Positions 10,067 through 18,981 of a stretch of DNA of 64,000 bases are shown here, one piece after another (positions within the stretch are counted from its first letter, which is position 1; each line of letters starts with the position of its first letter). The notes below the pieces were generated by a model. The model was given only the letters and a program-made list of their open reading frames with translations, was not told where the DNA came from and did no database searches. The position numbers were made by a program, and so were the translations under genes. The DNA comes from Roseibium aggregatum (GTDB lineage: Bacteria; Pseudomonadota; Alphaproteobacteria; Rhizobiales; Stappiaceae), in the NCBI RefSeq assembly GCF_017309185.1, contig NZ_JAEKJZ010000001.1:1922001-1986000 (forward strand). The letters are read 5' to 3'.

Positions 10067-10123
10067 CTCAACCCCCATTCAAATCGAGTCCGGGTCGACC
10101 GGCAGACGGGAGCTTTCCGCCAA

Positions 10124-10951
10124 ATGAAAACCGTTTCAGAAAACAAATCCTTCGGCGGCATCCAGGGCGTTTACAGCCATGCCTCGCAGGCCTGCGGCTG
10201 TGACATGACTTTTGCCGTCTATCTGCCGCCGCAGGCACAGGAAGGACCGGTGCCATGTCTTTGGTACCTTTCCGGGCTGACCTGTACCCACGAAAACGCC
10301 ATGACAAAGGCCGGTCTTCAGGCGCATGCGGCGGAGGCTGGACTGGCGCTCGTGTTTCCCGACACCAGCCCGCGTGGCGAAGGCATTGCCAACGACGAAG
10401 CCTACGATCTCGGCCAGGGCGCCGGTTTTTACATCGATGCCTCGCAGTCTCCCTGGGCACCGCATTTCCGGATGGAGACCTATATCGCAAGCGAACTTAG
10501 GGATCTTGTAACGGACAACTTCGCCGTTTCGGTGCTCCATGGCATCACTGGACATTCCATGGGAGGACACGGTGCGCTGACGCTCGCCATGAAATATCCC
10601 GGACACTACCAGTCCCTGTCCGCCTTTGCTCCAATCGCCAATCCCACCGAATCCGACTGGGGCCGGAAGCAGCTTGGCGCCTATCTCGGTCCGGACGAAG
10701 CCGTCTGGTCCGGCCATGACGCAACCTTGCTGTTGAGACATAAGGGGTGGGCCGGAGACATACTGATCGACCAGGGGGCTGACGACCAGTTTCTGGACCT
10801 CTTGAGGCCACAGGCGCTGGGCGCAGCGTTGACCGAAACGAAAACGGCGCACAGCTACCGGATGCACGCCGGCTACGACCATTCCTATTATTTCGTGTCG
10901 ACCTTTGCGCGTGATCACGTTCGCTGGCACGCGGAGCGGCTGAAAGGCTGA
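10124..10951 (+). CDS. fghA: S-formylglutathione hydrolase
   Basis: This 275-residue alpha/beta hydrolase of the esterase D family hydrolyses S-formylglutathione to formate and glutathione, completing glutathione-dependent formaldehyde oxidation. The nucleophile Ser145 sits in GHSMGGHGAL. The conserved LSGLTCTHENAM segment is at 49-60, and the catalytic His is in HAGYDHSYYF near the C-terminus. Length is normal for the family. It lies in the same direction as adhC. Confidence 0.95.
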   Translation: MKTVSENKSFGGIQGVYSHASQACGCDMTFAVYLPPQAQEGPVPCLWYLSGLTCTHENAMTKAGLQAHAAEAGLALVFPDTSPRGEGIANDEAYDLGQGAGFYIDASQSPWAPHFRMETYIASELRDLVTDNFAVSVLHGITGHSMGGHGALTLAMKYPGHYQSLSAFAPIANPTESDWGRKQLGAYLGPDEAVWSGHDATLLLRHKGWAGDILIDQGADDQFLDLLRPQALGAALTETKTAHSYRMHAGYDHSYYFVSTFARDHVRWHAERLKG

Positions 10952-10956
10952 TCCGG

Positions 10957-11355
10957 CTACGAAGGTGATCGTCTCGGTTTGATGCTGAAGGCGCTGAGGC
11001 CGATTGCGATCCAACCGAGAATGACCAGCAGTCCTCCTGTCGGAGCGGCCATCGCGAAGAGGCGGTGGCCGAGGATCATGCGCGAGAACAGGTCGCCGCA
11101 AAAGAGCGTCAGGCCGCAAGAGAACAGGAGCACGGAGAGGGTAAGGAACGGGCTGCTGCGGACCTGGGACAGAATGCCGAGGCCGAGGAACACCGGTGCG
11201 TGAAACAACAGCATCTGCGCCGAGGTCGCCATGAGATCCGACGCCGAGCTATGAGCCGAAAGGGCAAGGCTGACGACACCCAAGGCACCGGAAAGCCCGC
11301 CCAGGGCGAGGGACAGGCGCGAGAGCCGCGTCGTCGGGTCGAGGTGGAGGGTCAT
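10957..11355 (-). CDS. DUF423 family small membrane protein
   Basis: This 132-residue protein has four hydrophobic segments, at about residues 14-33, 44-62, 68-86 and 102-122. Layout and motifs such as ALGGLSGALGVVSLALSAH near the N-terminus, MLLFHAP and LFCGDLFSRMI match the DUF423/YgdD family of inner-membrane proteins of unknown function. It ends 6 bases from convergent fghA, so it is separate from the formaldehyde genes. It lies 18 bases downstream of the M3 peptidase gene on the same strand and may be co-transcribed with it. Confidence 0.75.
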   Translation of the reverse strand: MTLHLDPTTRLSRLSLALGGLSGALGVVSLALSAHSSASDLMATSAQMLLFHAPVFLGLGILSQVRSSPFLTLSVLLFSCGLTLFCGDLFSRMILGHRLFAMAAPTGGLLVILGWIAIGLSAFSIKPRRSPS

Positions 11356-11373
11356 CTTCGATCACCTTCGTTT

Positions 11374-13416
11374 TTACGCGGCAAATCCGCGCTTTTCCAG
11401 AAGAGCGTCGATCTTTGGCGCCCGGCCTCGGAAAGCTATATAGGTCTCTTCCGGGTCCGGCCGCCCTCCGGCGGAATAGATATGCGTCAGCAGCTTTTCC
11501 GCCGTTTCGGGATCGAAAATGTCTCCGGCTTCCTTGAAGGCGTCGAAGGCATCGGCGTCCATCACCTCGGACCACATGTAGCTGTAGTATCCCGCTGAAT
11601 AGCCGTCTCCGGAAAAGACGTGCTGAAAATGCGGAATCCGGTGGCGCATGGTAATGGCTTTCGGCATGCCGAGTTTACCGAGTTCCCGGGCCTCAAAGGC
11701 CGAAATATCGAGATCTTCCGGCCGCTCGAGCAGATGCAGCTCCAGATCGATCAGGGCCGACGCCGTGTACTCGACGGTGGCGAAACCCTGATTGAAGTTC
11801 GCCGCCGCTAGAAGCTTGGTAAGGAGTTCTTCCGGCATGGGCTCGCCGGTTTTGTAATGGACGGCATATTTTGAAAGAACTTCGGGTTCCGAGAGCCAGT
11901 GCTCGTAGAGCTGCGAAGGGAGTTCGACGAAGTCCCGTGCAACACTTGTTCCTGAAATCATGGGGTAGGTCACGTTCGACAGGAGCCCGTGCAGGCCGTG
12001 GCCGAATTCGTGAAACAGCGTTCTGGCATCGTCGAAGGTCAGAAGGGTCGCTTCTCCCGGTGCTCCCTTGGAGAAATTCATCACATTGACGATGATCGGC
12101 GGGACGTCGCCGTCAAGCCTGTGCTGCGACTGGAAGGCGCTCATCCAGGCGCCGGAGCGTTTCGAGGAGCGGGCGAAATAGTCTCCCAAAAACAGGCCGA
12201 CATGATTGCCGTTCCGGTCGAGCACCTCGAAGGTGCGCACGTCCGGATGATAGACCGGCAGGTCGTGAAGTTCCTTGAAGGACAGACCGAAGAGGCGTCC
12301 GGCGGTGTCGAATGCGGCCTCGATGACCTTGTCGAGCTGAAGGTAAGGCTTCAGTTCGGTCTCATCGAGGTCGTGCTCCGCCTTTCGGACCTTTTCGGAG
12401 TAAAAACGCCAGTCCCAGGCCTCGATCGGATGATTCTCTCCGCCGCTTTGCGCCATATCCGCGAGCGCGGCCTCCTCTGCGCGGGCCTGCGCGACGGCGG
12501 GTTCCCAGACCCTGGTCAGGAGATCGCGCACGTTACCGGGAGTTTTCGCCATCGTGTCATCGAGTTTGAAGGCGGCGAAATTCTCAAATCCGAGGAGCCT
12601 GGCTTTTTCGGCTCTCAGGGCCAGCGTTTCCTGGATGATGTTCCGGTTATCCGTCTCGCCGCCGTTTTCGCCGCGGCTCGCCCAGGCCTTGAACGCTTCC
12701 TCGCGCAGCCGCCGGTTGGTCGAAAACTGCAAAAAAGGCTCTATGGAGGAGCGGGAGAGGGTGATGACATGCTTGCCGTCAAGGCCGCGCTCCCGGGCGG
12801 CCTCTGCCGCCGAGGTGAGCAGGAAATCGGGCAAACCGGCGCGGTCCTCCGCGCTTTCCAGAACGAGCTGGTAGTCCGACTCGTCTTTCAGGACATTTTG
12901 GGAAAAACCGGTTCCCAGCACCGCCAGCCGCTGCGAGATCTCCGCCATGCGTGTCTTGTCCGCTTCGCCGAGGCCGGCGCCGGCGCGCTGGAACATCTTT
13001 TGATAGCGTTCGAGAACTTTCGTCTCTTCGTCGCCGAGACCGAGGGATTCACGCTGGTCCCAAAGGGCTGCGATGCGCTTGTAGAGGTCGGCGTTCAAGA
13101 GCGTGTCGGACGAATGCTTTGCCAGCTTCGGCGCAACGTCGCGCTCGATTTTCTGAAGATCGCTGTTGGTGTGCGCGCCCGTCAGATTGAAAAAGGTGCG
13201 CGCGACTTTTGACAATTGCTTCCCGGACGCTTCAAGCGCGGTGATCGTGTTTTCGAAAGTCGGTTCGGCCGTCTGGCTCGCGATACCGTTGATTTCGACG
13301 CGCGCTTCGGCCATCGCCTTTTCGAACGCTTCGTCGAAATCGCGCGGTTCTATGTCGCCGAAAGGGGGAAGTTCGAAAGGGGTGGTCCAGTCTGCGAGCA
13401 GCGGATTGACGGTCAT
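11374..13416 (-). CDS. M3 family oligopeptidase (PrlC/Dcp-like)
   Basis: This 680-residue zinc metallopeptidase is of the thimet/oligopeptidase A family. The HEFGH motif lies at 469-473 (His469, Glu470, His473), with the third ligand region downstream. Its length matches cytoplasmic OpdA/Dcp enzymes, and there is no signal peptide, so it most likely trims short cytoplasmic peptides. The ATG at 13416 is preceded by TTGAGGG, a good ribosome-binding site, which favours it over a TTG four codons upstream. Dipeptidyl versus endo-type activity cannot be decided from sequence. Confidence 0.88.
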   Translation of the reverse strand: MTVNPLLADWTTPFELPPFGDIEPRDFDEAFEKAMAEARVEINGIASQTAEPTFENTITALEASGKQLSKVARTFFNLTGAHTNSDLQKIERDVAPKLAKHSSDTLLNADLYKRIAALWDQRESLGLGDEETKVLERYQKMFQRAGAGLGEADKTRMAEISQRLAVLGTGFSQNVLKDESDYQLVLESAEDRAGLPDFLLTSAAEAARERGLDGKHVITLSRSSIEPFLQFSTNRRLREEAFKAWASRGENGGETDNRNIIQETLALRAEKARLLGFENFAAFKLDDTMAKTPGNVRDLLTRVWEPAVAQARAEEAALADMAQSGGENHPIEAWDWRFYSEKVRKAEHDLDETELKPYLQLDKVIEAAFDTAGRLFGLSFKELHDLPVYHPDVRTFEVLDRNGNHVGLFLGDYFARSSKRSGAWMSAFQSQHRLDGDVPPIIVNVMNFSKGAPGEATLLTFDDARTLFHEFGHGLHGLLSNVTYPMISGTSVARDFVELPSQLYEHWLSEPEVLSKYAVHYKTGEPMPEELLTKLLAAANFNQGFATVEYTASALIDLELHLLERPEDLDISAFEARELGKLGMPKAITMRHRIPHFQHVFSGDGYSAGYYSYMWSEVMDADAFDAFKEAGDIFDPETAEKLLTHIYSAGGRPDPEETYIAFRGRAPKIDALLEKRGFAA

Positions 13417-13526
13417 GGGTACCCTCAAGAGGAAAGGTTTTCAGTTGGTTCAGATATGGCGCTTTGCAGAGCAGCAGCCAAGGGCCTTTTCCTTGATTGC
13501 GCCGCACCGCTTGGACGGAATTTGAC

Positions 13527-14132
13527 CTACCACATGCTTTTTGCCGCGCGGCCAACCCAATCCGCGTCGTAGGTCTTCCCGTCGAAACTATCCTTGATTT
13601 CCTGCATGATAGCGCCCGGGCTGGGCAGGTCACCCTCCATGATTCTTTTCTCCGGGTTCCAGAGATCGGCCCGCAGGATCGCTCTTGCGCATTGAAAGTA
13701 GGCGGTTTCGATGTGGATGACGATCACTGTTCGCGGCAGATGGCCTTCTTTTTCAAAGGAAGCGATGAGGTCCGGGTCGACGGATATTTCCGCTCTTCCG
13801 TTCACCCTGAGCACATTGTTCCAGCCCGCCACCATGAACATCAGGGAGACCCTTGGGTCCCGGATGATATTGCGCAGGGAATCAATCCGGTTGTTGCCTC
13901 TGCGGTCCGGCATCAGCAATGTCTTTTCATCCGCCACCCGCACGACAGGACCGTCGTCGCCGCGCGGAGAACAGTCCAGCCCCTCCGGTCCGCAAGTCGT
14001 CAGCGCGCAAAAGACAGACGCCTCGACGACCTTTCTGTAAGCGGGGCTGAGGTGGTCTATTTCCTTGATCAGGGACGCTTCGCCTGCGGTTCCATAATGG
14101 GAATGGAGTTCATCAAGTGATTTCAAGATCAT
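13527..14132 (-). CDS. FMN-binding pyridoxamine-phosphate-oxidase-like flavoprotein (MSMEG_1061 type)
   Basis: This 201-residue split-barrel flavoprotein is of the PPOX superfamily. Recognisable segments are SVFCALTTCGPEGLDCSPRGD in the N-terminal half, LLMPDRRGNNRIDSLRNI and VRVNGRAEI. These are typical of the subgroup annotated as MSMEG_1061-type FMN-dependent proteins. Some members act as general stress or redox proteins, but no substrate can be assigned. It is transcribed from the divergent region before the Liv-type importer and ends 110 bases upstream of the M3 peptidase start. Confidence 0.8.
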   Translation of the reverse strand: MILKSLDELHSHYGTAGEASLIKEIDHLSPAYRKVVEASVFCALTTCGPEGLDCSPRGDDGPVVRVADEKTLLMPDRRGNNRIDSLRNIIRDPRVSLMFMVAGWNNVLRVNGRAEISVDPDLIASFEKEGHLPRTVIVIHIETAYFQCARAILRADLWNPEKRIMEGDLPSPGAIMQEIKDSFDGKTYDADWVGRAAKSMW

Positions 14133-14598
14133 TTTGAGCGGAGTCCTGCATCGGAAGGAAAGGTAAGACCGGGACCTTATCTCGCGGTTTTCGACAGGGT
14201 CAATGAATTTGCATCGCAGGCCTGACCCTCAACTTTGGTCTATCGGTAGCGCGGCCGTATGCTTTTACCATTACGTCAAAGTAACTTCGCAGCGCCAAAA
14301 ACGAGGTCGCTAAATTATTGAGTAAATGTATTTAATCGAATGCTGCAACGCATTATTTCAAAGTATCCGTATTAAGAAAAGGAAATGTAATACACCCAAA
14401 GTATAATAATCGATTACGTTGAAGCGCGCCGATAGTCGTATTGCTGTAAAGTGTTTGATTTTTCTACAGTCGGGCCAGCTTGTGGTTTTGACGCGGAGGA
14501 ACCGGTGCGCCGGTAGGGTAAAAGTCGAAACCGCTTGCGGCTGTACAGCTATCACGGGTGCGTCCGAGGTGGATGCACCCGCCTTCTGGGAGGAAAGC
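14133..14598. other. AT-rich divergent intergenic region with structured leader
   Basis: This 466-bp gene-free region lies between the PPOX gene (minus) and the Liv-type binding-protein gene (plus). Bases about 14270-14420 are clearly more AT-rich than the surroundings. A perfect TATAAT lies at 14402-14407, without a convincing -35 box at the right spacing. The last 120 bases are GC-rich and can form hairpins, described separately. It probably holds the promoter and leader of the importer operon. Confidence 0.55.
14556..14580 (+). promoter_or_regulatory. Hairpin in the leader just upstream of the importer binding-protein gene
   Basis: GGGTGCGTCC (14556-14565) pairs with GGATGCACCC (14571-14580) over ten positions, with one G-T wobble and a 5-base loop. 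It ends 18 bases before the start codon, so it sits directly above the AGGA ribosome-binding site. A smaller hairpin (ACCGG-TGCG-CCGGT) lies about 50 bases upstream. No known riboswitch class was recognised. Confidence 0.4.
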
Positions 14599-15951
14599 AT
14601 GAGCTTAATTCGTAAACCCCTCAATCGGCGTTCCATTCTGCGTGCGGGCGCCATGGGCGGTGCCGCCTTGGCGACGCCGACCGTATTTACCAGCAGCGCC
14701 TGGTCTGCGCCTTATCTCAACGAGCCCAAGGGCGGAGAAGTCACTTTCGGATTTAACGTTCCGCAGACCGGCGCCTACGCCGATGAAGGCGCGGACGAAC
14801 TGCGCGCCTATCAGCTTGCCGTGAAGCACATCAATGGCGAAGGCGACGGCGGCATGCTGAACACCTTCTCCTCGAAGGCGCTGGGAGGCAACGGTGTCAA
14901 CGGCAAGAAAGTCGCTTACGTCACCGGCGACACGCAGACCAAGTCGGACGCCGCCCGCGCGTCGGCGAAGCGCATGATCGAAAAAGACGGCGCCATCATG
15001 ATCACCGGCGGTTCGTCCTCCGGCGTTGCGATCGCCGTTCAGTCGCTGTGCCAGGAAGCCGGCGTCATCTTCATGGCCGGTCTGACCCACTCCAACGACA
15101 CGACCGGCAAGGACCGTCGGGCGAACGGTTTCCGTCACTTCTTCAACACGGAAATGACCGGCGCCGCCCTGGCTCCGGTGCTGAAAAACGCTTTCGGCAC
15201 CGACCGCAAGGCCTATCACCTGACCGCCGACTACACCTGGGGCTGGTCTCAGGAAGGGTCGATCAAGAAGTATACCGAAGCGCTTGGCTGGAATACGGTC
15301 GCAGCAGTCCGCACCCCGCTCGGGGCGGGCGACTTCTCGCAGTACCTGACACCGGTTCTCAACTCCGGCGCCGACGTGCTTGTCCTGAACCACTACGGCA
15401 AGGACATGGTCAACTCTCTGACCCAGGCCGTGCAGTTCGGACTGCGTGAAAAGCAGGTCAACGGCAAGCAGTTCGAAATCGTGGTTCCGCTGTTCTCCCG
15501 CCTTATGGCGCAGGGTGCGGGCGATGCCATCAAGGGCATCTTCGGCTCCACCAACTGGAACTGGTCGCTGCAGGACGAAGGCTCACAGGCATTCGTCAAG
15601 TCCTTCGGTCAGGAATACGGCTTCCCGCCGAGCCAGGCCGCGCACACCTGCTACGCGCAGGCGATCCTTTACGCGGATGCCTGCCAGCGCGCCGGAACCT
15701 TTGAACCCTGCGCGGTTGCAGCGGCCCTTGAAGACTATGAGTTCGACGGGCTCGGCAACGGTCCGACCCTCTACCGTGGCGCGGACCACCAGTGCTTCAA
15801 GGACGTTCTGGTCGTGAAGGGTAAGGAAAATCCGAGCTCGCAGTTCGACCTTCTCGAAGTCGTCGAGATCACTCCGCGCGCCCAGGTCGAGTACGCTCCC
15901 GACATGGAAGACGTCAAGGGCGACCTCGGTACCTGCAACAACGGCGCATAA
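14599..15951 (+). CDS. Liv-type ABC transporter substrate-binding protein with Tat signal
   Basis: This 450-residue periplasmic binding protein of the LivJ/AmiC-like type I fold captures substrate for the ABC importer encoded downstream. The N-terminus has the pair of arginines and hydrophobic stretch of a Tat signal (RRSILRAGAMGGAALATP), ending near SAWSA. The mature protein begins with VTFGFNVPQTGAYADEG, typical of branched-chain amino acid and amide binding proteins. The ATG at 14599 is preceded by AGGAAAGC. Amino acids, urea or short amides are all possible ligands. A strong hairpin follows the gene, which should give excess binding protein over permease. Confidence 0.88.
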   Translation: MSLIRKPLNRRSILRAGAMGGAALATPTVFTSSAWSAPYLNEPKGGEVTFGFNVPQTGAYADEGADELRAYQLAVKHINGEGDGGMLNTFSSKALGGNGVNGKKVAYVTGDTQTKSDAARASAKRMIEKDGAIMITGGSSSGVAIAVQSLCQEAGVIFMAGLTHSNDTTGKDRRANGFRHFFNTEMTGAALAPVLKNAFGTDRKAYHLTADYTWGWSQEGSIKKYTEALGWNTVAAVRTPLGAGDFSQYLTPVLNSGADVLVLNHYGKDMVNSLTQAVQFGLREKQVNGKQFEIVVPLFSRLMAQGAGDAIKGIFGSTNWNWSLQDEGSQAFVKSFGQEYGFPPSQAAHTCYAQAILYADACQRAGTFEPCAVAAALEDYEFDGLGNGPTLYRGADHQCFKDVLVVKGKENPSSQFDLLEVVEITPRAQVEYAPDMEDVKGDLGTCNNGA

Positions 15952-15964
15952 GCGCTCATGAAAA

Positions 15965-16007
15965 GAACAGCCGCCGGACGAAACGGCTCGGCGGCTGTTC
16001 GGTTTTT
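15965..16007 (+). terminator. Strong intercistronic hairpin (attenuating terminator)
   Basis: A perfect 12-bp stem (GAACAGCCGCCG 15965-15976, CGGCGGCTGTTC 15989-16000, 12-base loop) is followed by GGTTTTT. It lies 13 bases after the binding-protein stop and 37 bases before the first permease gene. It probably lets only part of transcription continue into the permeases. Confidence 0.8.
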
Positions 16008-16043
16008 CGGGCAGAGGGTTCAGGAACCAACGGCTAAACCATC

Positions 16044-17072
16044 ATGGATGTCATACTACTTCAATTGCTCAACGGGCTGGACAAGGGCGGTGCATACGCG
16101 CTGATCGCGCTCGGTTTGACCCTTATCTTCGGCACGCTCGGTGTTGTGAATTTCGCGCACGGCGCCTTGTTCATGCTCGGCGCGTTCTGCGCGGTTTCCT
16201 TCAACGCGCTGCTCAGTCTGGAACTGGTGACAATCGATCCGGACAAGACCACCGCGTGGGGAACGCCGCTTGAAATCCGCACGCCCTATGTCGAGGCCTA
16301 TCTCGGGGACTTCGGCGCCTGGCTGCTCAACTTCTCGGTTCCGGTCTCGATCCTTCTTGCAATCCCGGTGATGCTGCTGGTCGGCTTTGTCATGGAACGC
16401 GGCCTGATCAAGCATTTCTACAACAGGGCTCATGCGGATCAGATCCTGGTGACTTTCGGTCTCGCGATCGTTCTCCAGGAAGTCGTCAAATCCATCTTCG
16501 GCGCCAACCCGATTCCGCAATCCGCTCCGGAAACGGTGAGGGGGGCTGCCGACATCGGTGCGGTTCTGGGCTTTGATCCCGGCGTGATCGTCTATCCGTA
16601 CTGGCGCATGGTCTACCTCGGTTTCGCCGCCGTTGTGATCGCCGCCGTTTTCGCCTTCCTGCAATTCACCACCTTCGGCATGGTCGTGCGCGCCGGTATG
16701 GCCGACAGGCACACGGTCGGACTGCTCGGCATCAACATCGAGCGCCGCTTCACCATCGTGTTCGCTATCGCCGCCGTCGTCGCGGGCCTCGCTGGGGTCA
16801 TGTACACGCCGATACTGCCGCCGGACTATCACATGGGGATGGACTTCCTTGTGCTGTCCTTCGTCGTTGTCGTTGTTGGCGGCATGGGCTCGCTGCCCGG
16901 CGCGGTCGCCGCGGGCTTTCTGCTCGGCATCCTGCAGTCGTTTGCTTCCATGAACGAAGTCAAGGCGATCCTGCCCGGCATCGACCAGATCATCATTTAT
17001 CTCGTGGCTGTGGTCATCCTGCTTGTGCGTCCGCGCGGGCTGCTCGGCCGCAGGGGCGTCATGGAGAGCTAA
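16044..17072 (+). CDS. Branched-chain amino acid-type ABC transporter permease (LivH family)
   Basis: This 342-residue inner-membrane permease is of the LivH type. The N-terminal QLLNGLDKGGAYALIALGLTLIFGTLGVVNFAHGALFMLG is the family hallmark (residues 7-46; seen directly). Several further hydrophobic segments follow, and the conserved AAVVAGLAGVMYTP and VVVGGMGSLPGA loops lie in the C-terminal half. It forms the membrane channel with the LivM-type permease encoded 6 bases downstream. Residues about 63-95 form a long loop between the first membrane segments. Confidence 0.9.
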   Translation: MDVILLQLLNGLDKGGAYALIALGLTLIFGTLGVVNFAHGALFMLGAFCAVSFNALLSLELVTIDPDKTTAWGTPLEIRTPYVEAYLGDFGAWLLNFSVPVSILLAIPVMLLVGFVMERGLIKHFYNRAHADQILVTFGLAIVLQEVVKSIFGANPIPQSAPETVRGAADIGAVLGFDPGVIVYPYWRMVYLGFAAVVIAAVFAFLQFTTFGMVVRAGMADRHTVGLLGINIERRFTIVFAIAAVVAGLAGVMYTPILPPDYHMGMDFLVLSFVVVVVGGMGSLPGAVAAGFLLGILQSFASMNEVKAILPGIDQIIIYLVAVVILLVRPRGLLGRRGVMES

Positions 17073-17078
17073 CAAATC

Positions 17079-18215
17079 ATGGCAACGCAAACATCTCCCA
17101 TGCGCGACTACATCTTTTTCGCCGTCTTTGCCGTCGCAGTGCTGACAATGCCGGTCTGGCTTGAGCCGATCGGAGCCGGATACCCGGATCTCTTGCAGAA
17201 ATTCGCCATTTTCGGCCTCTTCGCCACTGGCTTCAATCTGCTGTTCGGTCTGACCGGCTACCTGTCGTTCGGTCATGCCGCCTTCCTGGGGGTCGGGTCC
17301 TACACCGCGGTGTGGACTTTCAAGCTCCTCGGGATGAATCCGATCCCGGCCGCCATCATGGCGGTCATAGCTTCCGGGCTGTTCGCGCTTGCGATCGGAT
17401 ACGTCTCGCTGCGCCGGTCGGGGATCTATTTCTCGATCCTCACCCTGGCATTCGCTCAGATGTCCTACAACCTTGCCTACTCGGTGCTCACGCCGATCAC
17501 CAACGGCGAAACGGGGTTGCGCGTCTTGCAATCCGATCCGCGCCTGTTCGACGGCTCCACCGAAAGCGACGGGCCGCTTCTGTCGAACCTGTTCGGCATC
17601 GAGATGACCGGTTACGCAGGGTTCTACTTCTGCGCGGTGGTTCTTCTGATCGGCTTCTTCATCGCGCAGCGGATTTTCCGCTCGCCCTTCGGCATCATGC
17701 TCAGGGCGGTCAAGACCAATCAGAACCGCATGACCTACACGGGTTTGAACCCGCGTCCCTACACCTTGGCGGCGTTCGTCATTTCGGGAATGTACGCCGG
17801 TCTCGCGGGGGCTCTGATGTGTATCACGGACCCGCTTGCGGGGGCGGAGCGCATGCAGTGGACGGCATCCGGCGAGATTGTTCTGATGACCATCCTCGGA
17901 GGTGCCGGAACCCTGCTCGGTCCGATTTTCGGCGCAGCTCTGATCAAGTACTTTGAGAACATCTTCTCCGCGTTCAACGAACAGACACTGCATGAGATTT
18001 TCGGCTTCCTGCCGGATTGGATCGAGTACCCGATCGTGTCGGTCTCGAGCCTTTTCGTCGGCGAGGGCTGGCACCTGACGCTCGGCGTCCTGTTCATGCT
18101 GATCGTCATTTTCCTGCCTGGCGGACTGATGGAAGGTATTGCCCGGATCAGGAAGCTGTTCAGGCGCAAGCCCGGCAAGGCTGAACCGAGCGGCGCGGCC
18201 GCCCCTGCAGAGTAA
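17079..18215 (+). CDS. Branched-chain amino acid-type ABC transporter permease (LivM family)
   Basis: This 378-residue permease is the second channel subunit. [22 protein letters not shown] near residues 53-74 and [17 protein letters not shown] in the cytoplasmic loop that contacts the ATPases are LivM-type motifs. Multiple hydrophobic segments fill the chain. The C-terminal 25 residues are basic and then Ala/Pro-rich, probably a disordered cytoplasmic tail. It begins 6 bases after the LivH-type gene and is followed after 10 bases by the first ATPase gene. Confidence 0.9.
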   Translation: MATQTSPMRDYIFFAVFAVAVLTMPVWLEPIGAGYPDLLQKFAIFGLFATGFNLLFGLTGYLSFGHAAFLGVGSYTAVWTFKLLGMNPIPAAIMAVIASGLFALAIGYVSLRRSGIYFSILTLAFAQMSYNLAYSVLTPITNGETGLRVLQSDPRLFDGSTESDGPLLSNLFGIEMTGYAGFYFCAVVLLIGFFIAQRIFRSPFGIMLRAVKTNQNRMTYTGLNPRPYTLAAFVISGMYAGLAGALMCITDPLAGAERMQWTASGEIVLMTILGGAGTLLGPIFGAALIKYFENIFSAFNEQTLHEIFGFLPDWIEYPIVSVSSLFVGEGWHLTLGVLFMLIVIFLPGGLMEGIARIRKLFRRKPGKAEPSGAAAPAE

Positions 18216-18225
18216 GGAAACAAAC

Positions 18226-18981
18226 ATGGAAATCCTACGTGTAGAGGGTGTGAACAAATCCTTCGGCGGTTTGCGGGCCCTCAACAATGTGAACTTCTCC
18301 GTTGAAGAAGGGACGGTGCACGCGATCATCGGCCCCAACGGGGCAGGGAAGTCGACCTTCCTGAACTGCATGATCGGGCGCCTGGCGCCCGATACCGGAA
18401 CCGTGAAGTTCGGCGATATTTCGCTCACCGGCATGAAACCCTACGAGATCAATCAGGTGGGCGTTTCGCGCGTGTTCCAGACACCGGAGATCTTCTCCGA
18501 ACTCACCCTTCTGGAAAACGTGATGATCCCGACCATGGCGAAAAGGGACGGCGTGTTCGCGTTGCATGCGTTCAAGCGCCTCGACCAGGACACCGAGATC
18601 GTCGATCAGGCCTTGCATATGCTGGAAGATGTGGGCCTGGCGGAAAAGAAGGATAGCATCGCCGGATCGTTGTCGCGCGGCGACAAGCGCCGGCTCGAAC
18701 TGGCGATGTGCCTGTCTCAGGAACCGAAACTCCTGTTGCTGGACGAACCGACCGCGGGCATGTCCCGGGCGGATACCAACAACACGATCGATCTCCTGAA
18801 GAGGATCGGCGACCGGGGCATAACCAAGGTCGTCATCGAACACGACATGCACGTCGTGTTCTCTCTGGCCGACAAAGTCACCGTTCTGGCGCAGGGAACC
18901 ATCATCGCCGAAGGCAAGCCGGAAGACATCAAGGGCGACCCGCGAGTGCAGGAAGCCTATCTGGGAGGAGCGCACCTGTGA
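18226..18981 (+). CDS. ABC transporter ATP-binding protein (LivG family)
   Basis: This is a 251-residue ABC ATPase. Walker A GPNGAGKST lies at 36-44. The signature segment is LSRGDKRRLELAM, with the usual second Ser-Gly region written as SRGD. Walker B is LLLLDEPTAGMS, followed by the switch His in VIEHDM. This arrangement is typical of LivG rather than LivF. ATG 18226 follows GTAAGGAAACAA. Its TGA overlaps the GTG start of the next ATPase gene by 3 bases within GTGA. Confidence 0.92.
   Translation: MEILRVEGVNKSFGGLRALNNVNFSVEEGTVHAIIGPNGAGKSTFLNCMIGRLAPDTGTVKFGDISLTGMKPYEINQVGVSRVFQTPEIFSELTLLENVMIPTMAKRDGVFALHAFKRLDQDTEIVDQALHMLEDVGLAEKKDSIAGSLSRGDKRRLELAMCLSQEPKLLLLDEPTAGMSRADTNNTIDLLKRIGDRGITKVVIEHDMHVVFSLADKVTVLAQGTIIAEGKPEDIKGDPRVQEAYLGGAHL

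Noticed and set aside
16056..18434. Long open frame (about 790 codons) antisense to the Liv-type permease genes
   Set aside because: Charged low-complexity sequence typical of antisense to membrane protein genes; the sense genes are clear.
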